Positions 31,551-40,865 of a stretch of DNA of 64,000 nucleotides are shown here, piece after piece. The stretch spans positions 1 to 64,000 of the forward strand of contig NZ_JAKCFB010000012.1 in NCBI RefSeq assembly GCF_024198235.1, read 5' to 3'. Position 1 is the first letter of the stretch. Every line of letters starts with the position of its first letter. Under the pieces are notes generated by a model. That model made no database searches. It worked only from the letters and a program-made list of their open reading frames with translations, and was not told the origin of the DNA. This DNA is from Myxococcus dinghuensis. Its GTDB lineage: Bacteria; Myxococcota; Myxococcia; Myxococcales; Myxococcaceae. Both the position numbers and the translations under genes were made by a program.

Positions 31551-34500
31551 GCGGCATCCAGGAAGGGCAACAGCGCGTGACCACCGCGGATGGGGTCCGC
31601 GAAGCGGGCCGAGGCGCGCTCCGGCAGCGTCACCGTGGGCGTCGACGTCGACAGCACCCGTGCCCGCACCACGCTGGCTGCGATGTCCTCGACCACCGCC
31701 TGCACCGTCTGGCTGCCCGAGCGGATCTGCACCTGCATCCCCACGCGCACGCGCTCTGGATCCACCGCCAGCTCGATGGAGCCGCCCACGCGGGCCTCGG
31801 TGGGCTTGGAGACGTGGCCGGACAACAGCTCGTTCACGGGGGCATGGCTCGCCACGAGCATGCCCACGCGCACCAGGTCGTTGACGAGCGAGACGGCCTC
31901 GGTCTCCGTGGCGACGACCCGCGCGAACAGCCAGTCGGTCAACAACTGCATCTCGCGACGCGCCGTCACGTCCACCTCTTCCCACCGGGGCAGTCGCGAC
32001 AGGTCGCGCAGCTCGACGGGCGCGTCGTACTGGCTCATCTGCTCGGCCCACTCCAGGCGGATGGCGGGCAGCACCTCGCTGAAGCGCTGGTAGAGGCCCG
32101 TCGCCACCTTCGTCATGTGCTCCAGCAGCGTCGCCGCGTCGCGGGCCACGTCCGGGCGGCCGTGCGCCGTGTCGATGAGGTCCCCCAGCGACAGCTGCTC
32201 GCGGGCGCTCTGCTGGAGCTCCAGCCAGGTCCGTGTCTCGAGGATGGCGGGTTGGAAGCGCACGAAGGTGAGCCGCTGGCGGGCGACCAGGTCCTCGCGC
32301 GAGGCCAGCAGGCGGGACAGCCCCTGGACGAAGGGGGACGCGGCGCGGCTGGAGACGAGCGGGTATTGCACCGGCAAGCGTTGGAGCGCGCGGGCCTGGG
32401 CCCGGACGAAGGTGCGGTGGATGACCTCCAGCCGGTCCAATCCCCCCAGCAGGCCCGGCGCGAGGGAGAACCACTTGAGCGGCGAGTCGCGGACGAGCTC
32501 CACGTAGGAGAGCAGCTCGGGCGGCGCGGCGGCGGTGCTGGCGAGCACCTCCGGGAGGATGTCCGGCGCGTAGCCTGGATCCAGCAGGCGCGAGACGTCG
32601 CCCCGGGTCAGGTCGAACTGGCGGGGTCGCAGGTAGACGAAGAAGGGGACGTGCCGCGCGAGCACCTGCGAGCGGCGGTCGTTGACGGCCGCGACGCGGA
32701 CCGTCTCCTCGGCGAGCAGGGCGCGGGCCACGGTGGTGTCCTGGCGCGCCTCGGCCACCTCGCCGTCGACGACCTTCAGGCGCTTGTCCAGCTCCGCCCA
32801 GGCCTGCTCGAGGCGGGCCAGGGGGCCCTTGTAGCCCGCCATGGCGTTCACCCGGGTGCGCAGCCGGCGCTCCAGCGCCCGCAGCAGGCCGAGCGTGTTC
32901 TCCAGGTGCTGGAGCGCCGTGGAGAAGTACGCCGACTCCGTCCACTTGTAGCGCGCCGTGGCGAGACCGCGCCGGATGTTCTCCGGCTCCTCGTCGATGC
33001 GCGAGAGCACGTCTGTCAACAGCCCTGGCTTGTCCACGAGGTCGCGCACCGAGGGGCTCTCCCGGACCAACTGCTTCGTCGCCGTGAGCACCACGCGCCT
33101 GGGGCCTCCCGTGGCGACGACCGTCGAGATGCCGCCCAGGGTCAGGTCCGTCACGTCGAGCCCCAGCTCCTTCACGCCGACCAGCCGCCTCACGAGGTCG
33201 AGCAGCGGTCGCGTCAGCTCGAGCCGCGTGGTCGTGGCCTGCTCCAGCGCCTCCATCGCGTCCGACAGGCGGATGAGCGTCACCCGGCCCAGGAGGGCGG
33301 GGAAGCGCGTCAGGTAGGCGTCCGTGTCGGACCGCACGACCAGCGGGCTGTCGACGAGCGTGCTCCCCTCGTTCGCGGACACGGCGAGCCGGCTGGCCTC
33401 CGTGCTGCTGGTGAGCATGAGCTGGCGGATGTGCTGGAGCTCCGCCTGGACGCGCGCGGAGCTCGTGTCGATGAGCTTCGTGGCCTCGGCGTAGAGGCCC
33501 TCCACGTTGCCCACCAGGCCCCGCAGGCCGCGCTGGGTGACGGTGGCCTGGGTGCTCGCGGCCACCTTCCGCAGGCGCAGCAGTCCGCGCCGCGCCGCCA
33601 GGAAGACGTTGGGGCTGGCCCCCTCGAGGATGACGTCGAAGGGCTGCTCGAGGGTGGTGTCCGCCCAGCGCATGTAGAGCGCCTCCCGCGCCAACAGCTC
33701 GGCGGGCTGCCACCGCGTCCCGTCGAACCGGCGGTACCACAGGGGGCCATAGCCGGAGGCGGACAGGTCGCTCGGGCTGTCCCACCAGAACGCGTGGACC
33801 TGGCCATCGCCTCGCGACACCGCGACGAGCGCGTCTCCGCCCGTGACGCTCACCAGCTCCATGCCCAGCTTCCACGTCCCGTCGAACCACGCGTGCCGCA
33901 GGCCCTTCGTCGCGTCGTCGCCCATGACCAGCACGTCGAGCCGCTTCGTGGTGCTGGAGGAGACGACGGCCTCCAGCCGGTGTCCCTTGGCGCTCGTCAC
34001 CTGGACGGGCGTCAACGTCTTCTTCGACCCACGGGGCAGCAGCTCTGGACCGCCGCCCTCGTGTCGCCCCGAGATGTGGTGGAGCCAGTAGGGCTCGTCG
34101 TCGACATCATCGCTCCCCAGGAAGAGCACCTCGACGTCCAGCTCCCCCGGACAGAGGGCCACGACCTTGTGGACGTACGTCTCGGGCGCGAGCTGTTGCG
34201 GCGCCTGGGGCAGGAAGTCGATCCACGTGAACTTGCGCAGGCCGGAGTTGGTGGCCACGAACGCGTCGATGCCCCCCTTGCGGAACGACACGGCGGTGAA
34301 GTGCCGGACGGCCGTCGGAGGGACGTCCAGCCCCTGATGCCCGACGGCCTCCCAGCCCTGCGCCAACTTGCGCAGCAGGATCAGATGCGTGGGCGTGTTG
34401 CCGCGCCCGCGAGCGAGGAGGACGATGACGGGCTCGCTGCCCGTGTAGAGCAGCTTGAAGTCGATGGGCCCCCAGGGATGGAAGATGCGCTCGAGCGTCG

Positions 34501-36145
34501 TTCCGCCATCGGTGCCGGTGGCTGGCAGGCGCCTCGAGGTGAGGTACGTGCCGAAGGGAGAGGAGGTGCTCCGCGACAGGACGGCGATGCCCCCCGTGTC
34601 CGGCACTCGGGCGGTGGACACTCCGTAGTTGTCACCCCCCAGCAAGCCGGGCTCCGCCCAGGTGCCGTTGACCAGCAGCGTCTCGTCCAGCAATGGCACG
34701 CCCGGAGGCGTGTCCTGCGTCTCGTAGGTTCCCTCCTGCGAGCCATAGGGATTGGGGACCGGGAGGTGCTCGCCGGGAATCTGCGGGTCCGGGCCGGGGA
34801 AGCGCTCGGACTCCGACTTGTCGCCGGACAGCGCGTTCAGGAGCAGCGTGGCCCTGCGGCGGAGGATCTGCCTCCGGCCCAGCCACTCCTCGAGCCGCGC
34901 CAGCGCGGCGTCGATGGCCTGCTGGAACGCGGGGGCCACCTCCTCCTCGCGCAGGAGGTAGGGCTCGAAGTGGGACTCCGGCACGGGGACGAGCACCTGC
35001 ACGTGCTCGGCCTGGGCGGTGTCCAGCGGCGTTAGCGAACCGCTCGCCTTCGCCACCGCGTCCAGCTGCTCGAGCGGCACCGGGCGGAAGTCCAGGTCGA
35101 AGGCCGAGGGGAAGAAGCGGCGCGTGTCGCCCACCGCGCCCAGCTCCAGGCTGATGGCGTGGCGGGGCAACTGCCCCACCGGCGGCAGCAGCGCCAGGGC
35201 CTGGAGCGCGGTGCCGTCGTCGATGTCCTCGGGGATGAACGCGGCCAGATGCTCGGAGAGCTGCTGGATGCGGGCCTGCCAGAGCAGCGGCGTCCCGTAC
35301 GCGGGCAGCAGCGGGGTGCGCGAGCGCGGCGCGCCGCCCGGACGCACCACGGTGGCGCGGTCCACGAAGACGGGCGTGGGTGGCCCCTCGGCGCAGGAGG
35401 CCGATTCGAACCCGACGAGCGCCAGCGGGACGCCCACCTCCTCCCAGGGGGCGTGCTGGCCATGGGGGCGCTGCCGCTCGCGCTCGAAGACCTCCCAGGC
35501 CAGGCGGTTGCGCCACTGGCCATCCTGCTCCGGCAGGGGCCACTCCGCCGGCCACGCGAAGAGCACCAGCGTGCAGCCGTCCACCAGGCGGTGGTCGTCG
35601 AGGGCGCGCGTGTCCAGGTCGACCTCGCCCGGGTCGGTCGGGTCCAAGGGGTCGTCCCGGCGCGTCACCACCGGCACCATGACGAGCACGGCGGCGCGCA
35701 GGCCGTACTGCGTGTCGGCCGCCCTCACGTGGGCGAGCGCGTCGAGCGGCAGGCCCGAGGGGCTGTCGCCGGTGCGGTACACGGGCACCTGGTCCACGCG
35801 CACGCGGAGGGCGCGAGGCACGTGCACGTCCTCGCCGCTGGCCGTCAGCCCCATCCCCGGCTCGAGGGTGAACACGGGGAACGGGTGCTCGGGGTCCTCG
35901 TCGAGGTCATGGTCCAGCCCGACCTCCAGGCCGGAGACGACGCCCGGCGAGCGGACCTGGCCGCGCACGGCGATCCATCCGGAGTGCTGCCGCTGCTCGG
36001 CCGCGAGCGCCTCCGCGGAGAGCGCCCGCCCCGTGTAGAGGTGGGGACGGCTGCGCCAGCCGGAGTCGGCGAACGGCTTCAGCGGGGGCTCCACCTGGAG
36101 GACGTGCTCGCCGGCGAGCGGCTCCTTCAGCGGTCGGGGACTCAT
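31544..36145 (-). CDS. Giant CIS-associated protein, paralogue A (fibre-like, 1533 aa)
   Basis: This 1533-aa leaderless protein opens with KEPLAGEHVLQVEPPLKPF. It then has a module shared by four consecutive genes: RPHLYTGRALSAEALAAEQ (33-51) and SPGVVSGLEV (66-75), continuing to about 165. The centre (about 480-900) is beta-rich, with propeller-like units (FDGTRWQPAELL, YWLHHISGRH, DVLVMGDD). The C-terminal third is helical, with coiled-coil stretches. A late element, GHVSKPTEARVGGSIELAVD (about 1440-1460), is nearly identical in the paralogue. The adjacent 1550-aa gene matches over the full length, so the two arose by duplication. Position after the gpI-like gene matches tail fibres in the Afp and PVC clusters. 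A role in target binding or baseplate decoration is inferred. Confidence 0.65.
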   Translation of the reverse strand: MSPRPLKEPLAGEHVLQVEPPLKPFADSGWRSRPHLYTGRALSAEALAAEQRQHSGWIAVRGQVRSPGVVSGLEVGLDHDLDEDPEHPFPVFTLEPGMGLTASGEDVHVPRALRVRVDQVPVYRTGDSPSGLPLDALAHVRAADTQYGLRAAVLVMVPVVTRRDDPLDPTDPGEVDLDTRALDDHRLVDGCTLVLFAWPAEWPLPEQDGQWRNRLAWEVFERERQRPHGQHAPWEEVGVPLALVGFESASCAEGPPTPVFVDRATVVRPGGAPRSRTPLLPAYGTPLLWQARIQQLSEHLAAFIPEDIDDGTALQALALLPPVGQLPRHAISLELGAVGDTRRFFPSAFDLDFRPVPLEQLDAVAKASGSLTPLDTAQAEHVQVLVPVPESHFEPYLLREEEVAPAFQQAIDAALARLEEWLGRRQILRRRATLLLNALSGDKSESERFPGPDPQIPGEHLPVPNPYGSQEGTYETQDTPPGVPLLDETLLVNGTWAEPGLLGGDNYGVSTARVPDTGGIAVLSRSTSSPFGTYLTSRRLPATGTDGGTTLERIFHPWGPIDFKLLYTGSEPVIVLLARGRGNTPTHLILLRKLAQGWEAVGHQGLDVPPTAVRHFTAVSFRKGGIDAFVATNSGLRKFTWIDFLPQAPQQLAPETYVHKVVALCPGELDVEVLFLGSDDVDDEPYWLHHISGRHEGGGPELLPRGSKKTLTPVQVTSAKGHRLEAVVSSSTTKRLDVLVMGDDATKGLRHAWFDGTWKLGMELVSVTGGDALVAVSRGDGQVHAFWWDSPSDLSASGYGPLWYRRFDGTRWQPAELLAREALYMRWADTTLEQPFDVILEGASPNVFLAARRGLLRLRKVAASTQATVTQRGLRGLVGNVEGLYAEATKLIDTSSARVQAELQHIRQLMLTSSTEASRLAVSANEGSTLVDSPLVVRSDTDAYLTRFPALLGRVTLIRLSDAMEALEQATTTRLELTRPLLDLVRRLVGVKELGLDVTDLTLGGISTVVATGGPRRVVLTATKQLVRESPSVRDLVDKPGLLTDVLSRIDEEPENIRRGLATARYKWTESAYFSTALQHLENTLGLLRALERRLRTRVNAMAGYKGPLARLEQAWAELDKRLKVVDGEVAEARQDTTVARALLAEETVRVAAVNDRRSQVLARHVPFFVYLRPRQFDLTRGDVSRLLDPGYAPDILPEVLASTAAAPPELLSYVELVRDSPLKWFSLAPGLLGGLDRLEVIHRTFVRAQARALQRLPVQYPLVSSRAASPFVQGLSRLLASREDLVARQRLTFVRFQPAILETRTWLELQQSAREQLSLGDLIDTAHGRPDVARDAATLLEHMTKVATGLYQRFSEVLPAIRLEWAEQMSQYDAPVELRDLSRLPRWEEVDVTARREMQLLTDWLFARVVATETEAVSLVNDLVRVGMLVASHAPVNELLSGHVSKPTEARVGGSIELAVDPERVRVGMQVQIRSGSQTVQAVVEDIAASVVRARVLSTSTPTVTLPERASARFADPIRGGHALLPFLDAAW
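31761..31854. repeat. 94-bp direct repeat, copy 1
   Basis: This tract, starting TCCACCGCCAGCTCGATGGA, is identical base for base to 36406-36499. Both copies encode the element covering HAPVNELLSGHVSKPTEARV in the two giant paralogues, whose other parts have diverged strongly. Perfect identity, including silent sites, suggests recent gene conversion. Confidence 0.85.
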
Positions 36146-36188
36146 GCGCGGACTTCCTTCCGGTGGGTTCCGGGCTTCATCGGGGGCC

Positions 36189-39100
36189 TCACCGCCAGAC
36201 GCCCACGTAGGGCAGGAGGGCCCCGGTGCCGCGGGCGGGTTCGGAGAAATAGGCGGAGGTCTTCACCTGCAGGGACACCACGGGCGCGGACGTCAGCACC
36301 ACGCGGGCGCGGACGGCGCTGGTGGTCAGGTCCTCCACCACCGCCTGCACCGTCCGCTCGCCGGAGCGAATCGTCACGTGCATGCCCACGCGCACGCGGG
36401 ATGGGTCCACCGCCAGCTCGATGGAGCCGCCCACGCGGGCCTCGGTGGGCTTGGAGACGTGGCCGGACAACAGCTCGTTCACGGGGGCATGGCTCGCCAG
36501 GAGCATGCACACGCGCACCAGGTCGCTGATGAGCGAGACGGCCTCCGGCTCGGTGGACACCACGCGCTGGTACAGCCAGTCCGTCAGCCGCTGCAGTCCG
36601 CGCCGCTCGACGACGTCCACCGTGCTCCAGCCGGGCAGGCGCGACAGGTCGCGCAGGTCGACGGGGGTGTCGTACTGGCTCATCCGCTCGGCCCACTCCA
36701 GGCGCAGCGCGGGCAGCACCTCCCCGAAGCGCTGGTACAGGCCGGTGGCCACCTTGGCCAGGTCCTCCAACTCGCTGGAGGCGTTGCGGCCCACGTCGGA
36801 GCGGCCATGGGCCGTGTCGATGAGGTCCCCCAGCGAGAGCTGCTCCCGCGCGCTCTGTTGCAGCTCGAGCCACGTGCGCTCCTGGAGGAGGGCGGGCTGG
36901 AGGCCGACGAAGGCGACGCGCTGCCTCGCGATGAGGTCCTCGCGCACGGCCAGCAGGGTGGACAGGCTCTTCACGTACGGCGAGGACGCCCGGCTGGTGA
37001 CGACGGGATACTGGATGGGGACACGCTGGACGGCGCGAACCTGGGCCCACTCGAAGGTGCGGTGGATGAGCCCGATGCGGTCCAGCCCATCCAGGAGCCG
37101 GGGCGCGAGCGTGAACCAGCGCAGCGGGGAGTCCCGGACCAGCTCGACGAAGGCGAGCAGCTCCGGAGGCGCCGCGGCGGTGCTGGCGAGCACCTGCGGG
37201 AGGATGTCCGGCACGAAGCCCGGGTCGAGCAGGCGCGAGGGCGCGTCGCTCGTCAGGTCGCACTGGCGGGGGCGCTGGTAGACGAAGAAGGGCACGTGCT
37301 GGTCGAGCACCTCCTGACGGCGCTCGTTGATGTCGTGGACGCGGATCTGCTCCTCCGCCTTCAGGGCGCGCGCCACGGTGACGTCCTGTCGCCCCTCCGC
37401 GACCTCCGCGTCCACGACCCCCAACCGCTTGGACAGCGCGGCCCAGTCCTGCTCGATGCGGGCGAGCGCGGCTTCATATCCCGCCACCGCGTTGGCGAAG
37501 GGGCGGGTCCGCCGCTCCAGCTCGCGGAGCAACACGAGCATGTCCTCCAGGTGCTGCACGGCGGTGGTGAAGTACTCGTTCGGCGTCCAGGTGCGGACCG
37601 GCGGGACCTTGAGCGTCGCCTCGATGCCGTCGGGTTCGGCCGTGAGCCGCTGGAGGACGCTCGTCAGCGCGTCGGGGCTCTTCACCAGCGTGTCCAGGGG
37701 GATGCTCTCGCGGCTGACGGCCCTGGTGCCGCTCACGAAGAAGACCCGCGGGGGCGTCGCGCTGGAGTCGTACAGGGCGATGCCCGACAGGTTCATGCCC
37801 GTCACGTCGAGCTGGAGCTCCTTCACCAGCTCCACCAGGCGTCGGGTCAGCGAGGCCCGCGTCAGCGTGGCCTGGACCAGCGTCTCGCGGGCGTCCTCCT
37901 TGCTGCTCGGGTCCTCGACCTCCGGGACGAAGCGCCGCTTGAGGAAGCGGTTGAAGTAGTGCTCGATGTCGGCGCGCGCCGACAGCGGGCTCTGCACCAT
38001 GGTGGCGCCGAGGATGGGAGACACCACCAGGCGGCTGGCCTCCGTGCTGCCGCCGAGCATCAGCTGCCGCACGTTCTGGGTGTCCGCCTGCAACTGGGAG
38101 GAGCCCGCCTGGATGAGGTCGTCCACGCGGTTCAGCAGGCTCCGCGTCTGGGCGAGGGTGCCTCTCAGGCCCTGCTCCTCCACGAGCGCGCGTGTGCCGT
38201 CCGGCAGCATCTTGAGGTGCTGGAGGCCCTTGAGCGTGGCCAGGAAGACCTCGGGTGTGCCGCCGGAGATGGCCGCGTCGAACACCGCGCCCGCGCTGGG
38301 CAGCGGCTCCTGGGACAGCGTGCGTGCCGGGTGCCACTTGTCGCCGTCGAACCACGCGTAGAGGAGGAGCGTCGTCGCGTCGGGCATGGCCCGCCAGAAG
38401 GCATGCAACTGCCCATCCAGCCGGGACACGACCTGGAGGCTGGAGCTGCCATCCACCGTGCTCACCGCGGTCTCGTCGAAGGTCCAATCCGCCTGGAAGC
38501 GGCCGTGGGTGATGAGGGCGGGCCCCATGACGAGGACGTCGAGGACGTCCTTGCTGGACCGGCAGGCCGCCAGGAGGTTGCCCGTGGCGCTGTTCACCTC
38601 GACCAGGGTGATGTCCGTCAGCATCGAGTTGCCGGCCTCGTGGACGCCGGAGAGGTGGTGGAGCCAGGCGGGCTCTCCGTCGCCGTCGTCGTCCTTCTTC
38701 GCGAGCAGGAGCAGGTCGATGCGGCGGGTGTTGTTCGCCTCCTCGCGCTGGAGGGCCTTCATGCTGAACACCTCCCGGTCCGTCATCTGCGTCAGCGCGA
38801 CGACGGGGGGCTGCTCCTTGCGCTCGTCCACCCAGGTGAAGGCGAGGATCCGGTGCGCCGTCACCGAGTCCACCGTCGTCGTGGCGGCGGCGAACACGTC
38901 GATGCGCCCCTCACCCCAGCAGACGGCGGTGAAGTCGGAGATGTCCGTCGCCTGGGTCCGCTGCGTCTCCTCCCAGCGCCAGTTGCTGCCGGCCGTGTGG
39001 TGGTAGACGCGCGCGAACCAGGTGTCCGGCGTGAGGCTGGGGCCTCCTGGCGGAGGCGGCGGGCCAGGCTCGCTGACCAGGACCACCACCGCGGGGTCGC

Positions 39101-40841
39101 GGTCGTTCCAGACCACGCGGAAGCCGCGCAGGGTCTGCGTGGTGTCCCCCAGCGTGCCGACGAGGGTCTCCCAGGGTTGCCAGGTGTCCGAGAAGCTCGT
39201 CAACGCGAGCGTGTCCCCGCCCTGCCGCGCGGCCAGTCCGAACCGGTCCGCGCCGGACGCGGTCGACATGGCGGTGGAGACCTCCTCCGCGTCGAAGCCG
39301 AGCAGCGCCGGTGTTCCCCAGAGGCTGTTCTCGCCTTGGGGAGGGAGGACCTCGTCGAGCGCCGGGACGCTGTTGCTGACGATTCCGTAGTCCGCCTCCT
39401 CCGGGCCATAGGGGTTCGGGTCGGGCTTGGGCCTGGGCTCCTCGCCGGGCACGCGTTGGGGGTCCGGCTCCGGGTACCGCTCGGCCTTCGTCTTGCGGCC
39501 CTCCAGCGCGTTGAGGAGCAGCGTGGCCTTGCCGCGCAGGTCCTCGCGCCGCCGCAGCCATTCGCCCAGTCGCGCGAGCGCGGCCTCGATGGCGTCCTGG
39601 AACTCGGGGCCCACCTCCTGCCGGCGCAGGAGCTGGGGCTGGAAGTGGGCCTCGGGCACGGGGACGAGCACGCGCACGCGCTCGGACCGCGAGGTGCTCA
39701 GCGGCGCCAGCGAGGCGCTCGCCTGGGCCACCCCGTCCAACTGCTCGAGCGGGACGGGCACGAACTCCAGCTCGAAGGACTCGGGGAAGAAGCGGCGCGC
39801 GACGCCCACCTCGCCCAGCTCCACGCTCAGCGCGTTGCGCGGCAGCATGCCCACGGGCGGTAGCTGGTCCAGCGCCAGCGTCGCGGTGCCGTCCTCGACG
39901 TCCTCCGGCGCGAACGCGGCCAGGTGTTCGGAGAGCTGCTGCATGCGCGCCTGCCAGAGCAGGGGCGTGCCCTGCGAGGGAAGGAGCGGGGTGCGCGCGC
40001 GAGGAGCGCCGCCCGTACGGACCACGGCGGCGCGGTCGATGAAGAGCGGCGTCGCGGGCGGGCCTTCCTCCTCCGGCGGGTCGAAGCCGATGAGGGCCAG
40101 CGGCACGCCCACCTCCTCCCAGGGGGCATGTTCGCCATGAGGGCGCAGGCGCTCGCGCTCGAAGAGCTCCCACGCGAGCCGGTTGCGCCACTGGTCGTCC
40201 TTCTCCGGCAGGGGCCAGTGCGGCGGCCACGCGTAGAGCACCACGGCGCAGCCATCCACGAGCTGTTCGTCCTCGAAGGCCGCGTCCTCCGGCGTGGCCT
40301 CGCATGGATCCACGTCGGCGGCGGGCGGCGCCTGGCGGTGGGTCTCCAGCGGCACCAGGACGAGCACGGCCGCGCGCAGGTCGGCGTGGGTCTTCGGGAT
40401 GTCCGCCTCCGCCCGGTCCGAGAGGATGCTGACGTCGAAGTCCACCGGCCCCTCCGGCCGCTGCTGCCAGTAGGCGAGCAGCCGGTCCACGCGGATGCGG
40501 GCGGCGCGTGGCATCACCACGTCCTCTCCCGTGGCGAGCAGCCCCATGCCGGCGCTGATGCGCAGCAGGAACGTCGGCGCGCCACCCGGGGTGGACGCCT
40601 CCTCCTGCTCCAGGCGCACCTCGAGCCCGGCGATGACGCCCGGGGCCCGCATCTGCCCGCGCAGCGCGAGCCGGCCGGCGCGCTGCCGTTGCTCGGAGTC
40701 GAGCGCCTCCTCGGAGAGCGCGCGGCCGTTGTAGAGGTGGGGGCGGCTGCGCCAGTCGGCGTCGACCGACGGGCGCGGGCGCGGCTCCACCTGGAGGATG
40801 TGCTCGTCGGGGAGCGACTCCTTCAGCGGTCGGGTGTTCAT
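36189..40841 (-). CDS. Giant CIS-associated protein, paralogue B (fibre-like, 1550 aa)
   Basis: This 1550-aa protein is homologous throughout to the next gene downstream. It starts MNTRPLKESLPDEHILQVEP, with the shared module RPHLYNGRALSEEALDSEQ (33-51) and APGVIAGLEV (66-75). The APWEEVGVPLALIGFD and LLPSQGTPLLWQARMQQLSE segments are close to those of the paralogue, and the middle is beta-rich (WRAMPDATTLLLYAWFDGDK). The helical C-terminal part ends with the conserved GHVSKPTEARVGGSIELAVD and QAVVEDLTTSAVRARVV region. No leader or membrane segment is seen. Two copies differing mainly in the centre suggest alternative receptor-binding or heteromeric fibre subunits. This function is inferred; the family is unnamed as far as I can tell. 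Confidence 0.65.
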   Translation of the reverse strand: MNTRPLKESLPDEHILQVEPRPRPSVDADWRSRPHLYNGRALSEEALDSEQRQRAGRLALRGQMRAPGVIAGLEVRLEQEEASTPGGAPTFLLRISAGMGLLATGEDVVMPRAARIRVDRLLAYWQQRPEGPVDFDVSILSDRAEADIPKTHADLRAAVLVLVPLETHRQAPPAADVDPCEATPEDAAFEDEQLVDGCAVVLYAWPPHWPLPEKDDQWRNRLAWELFERERLRPHGEHAPWEEVGVPLALIGFDPPEEEGPPATPLFIDRAAVVRTGGAPRARTPLLPSQGTPLLWQARMQQLSEHLAAFAPEDVEDGTATLALDQLPPVGMLPRNALSVELGEVGVARRFFPESFELEFVPVPLEQLDGVAQASASLAPLSTSRSERVRVLVPVPEAHFQPQLLRRQEVGPEFQDAIEAALARLGEWLRRREDLRGKATLLLNALEGRKTKAERYPEPDPQRVPGEEPRPKPDPNPYGPEEADYGIVSNSVPALDEVLPPQGENSLWGTPALLGFDAEEVSTAMSTASGADRFGLAARQGGDTLALTSFSDTWQPWETLVGTLGDTTQTLRGFRVVWNDRDPAVVVLVSEPGPPPPPGGPSLTPDTWFARVYHHTAGSNWRWEETQRTQATDISDFTAVCWGEGRIDVFAAATTTVDSVTAHRILAFTWVDERKEQPPVVALTQMTDREVFSMKALQREEANNTRRIDLLLLAKKDDDGDGEPAWLHHLSGVHEAGNSMLTDITLVEVNSATGNLLAACRSSKDVLDVLVMGPALITHGRFQADWTFDETAVSTVDGSSSLQVVSRLDGQLHAFWRAMPDATTLLLYAWFDGDKWHPARTLSQEPLPSAGAVFDAAISGGTPEVFLATLKGLQHLKMLPDGTRALVEEQGLRGTLAQTRSLLNRVDDLIQAGSSQLQADTQNVRQLMLGGSTEASRLVVSPILGATMVQSPLSARADIEHYFNRFLKRRFVPEVEDPSSKEDARETLVQATLTRASLTRRLVELVKELQLDVTGMNLSGIALYDSSATPPRVFFVSGTRAVSRESIPLDTLVKSPDALTSVLQRLTAEPDGIEATLKVPPVRTWTPNEYFTTAVQHLEDMLVLLRELERRTRPFANAVAGYEAALARIEQDWAALSKRLGVVDAEVAEGRQDVTVARALKAEEQIRVHDINERRQEVLDQHVPFFVYQRPRQCDLTSDAPSRLLDPGFVPDILPQVLASTAAAPPELLAFVELVRDSPLRWFTLAPRLLDGLDRIGLIHRTFEWAQVRAVQRVPIQYPVVTSRASSPYVKSLSTLLAVREDLIARQRVAFVGLQPALLQERTWLELQQSAREQLSLGDLIDTAHGRSDVGRNASSELEDLAKVATGLYQRFGEVLPALRLEWAERMSQYDTPVDLRDLSRLPGWSTVDVVERRGLQRLTDWLYQRVVSTEPEAVSLISDLVRVCMLLASHAPVNELLSGHVSKPTEARVGGSIELAVDPSRVRVGMHVTIRSGERTVQAVVEDLTTSAVRARVVLTSAPVVSLQVKTSAYFSEPARGTGALLPYVGVWR
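36406..36499. repeat. 94-bp direct repeat, copy 2
   Basis: Identical to 31761-31854 (see copy 1). The flanks differ within a few bases on both sides. The repeat pair is about 4.6 kb apart in direct orientation, so recombination between the copies would fuse the two genes in frame into one. Confidence 0.85.
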
Positions 40842-40865
40842 GGGCTGCCTCTTCTCCGTCCGTGG

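Noticed and set aside
29937..33890. A 1317-codon version of the tape-measure-like gene
   Set aside because: Its first two thirds run inside the 1533-aa gene in another frame. The natural start is the ATG at 31550 that overlaps the previous stop.
31496..40000. Long plus-strand frames opposite the giant paralogues
   Set aside because: Same effect: antisense shadows of 31544-36145 and 36189-40841 with low-complexity products and no ribosome binding sites.
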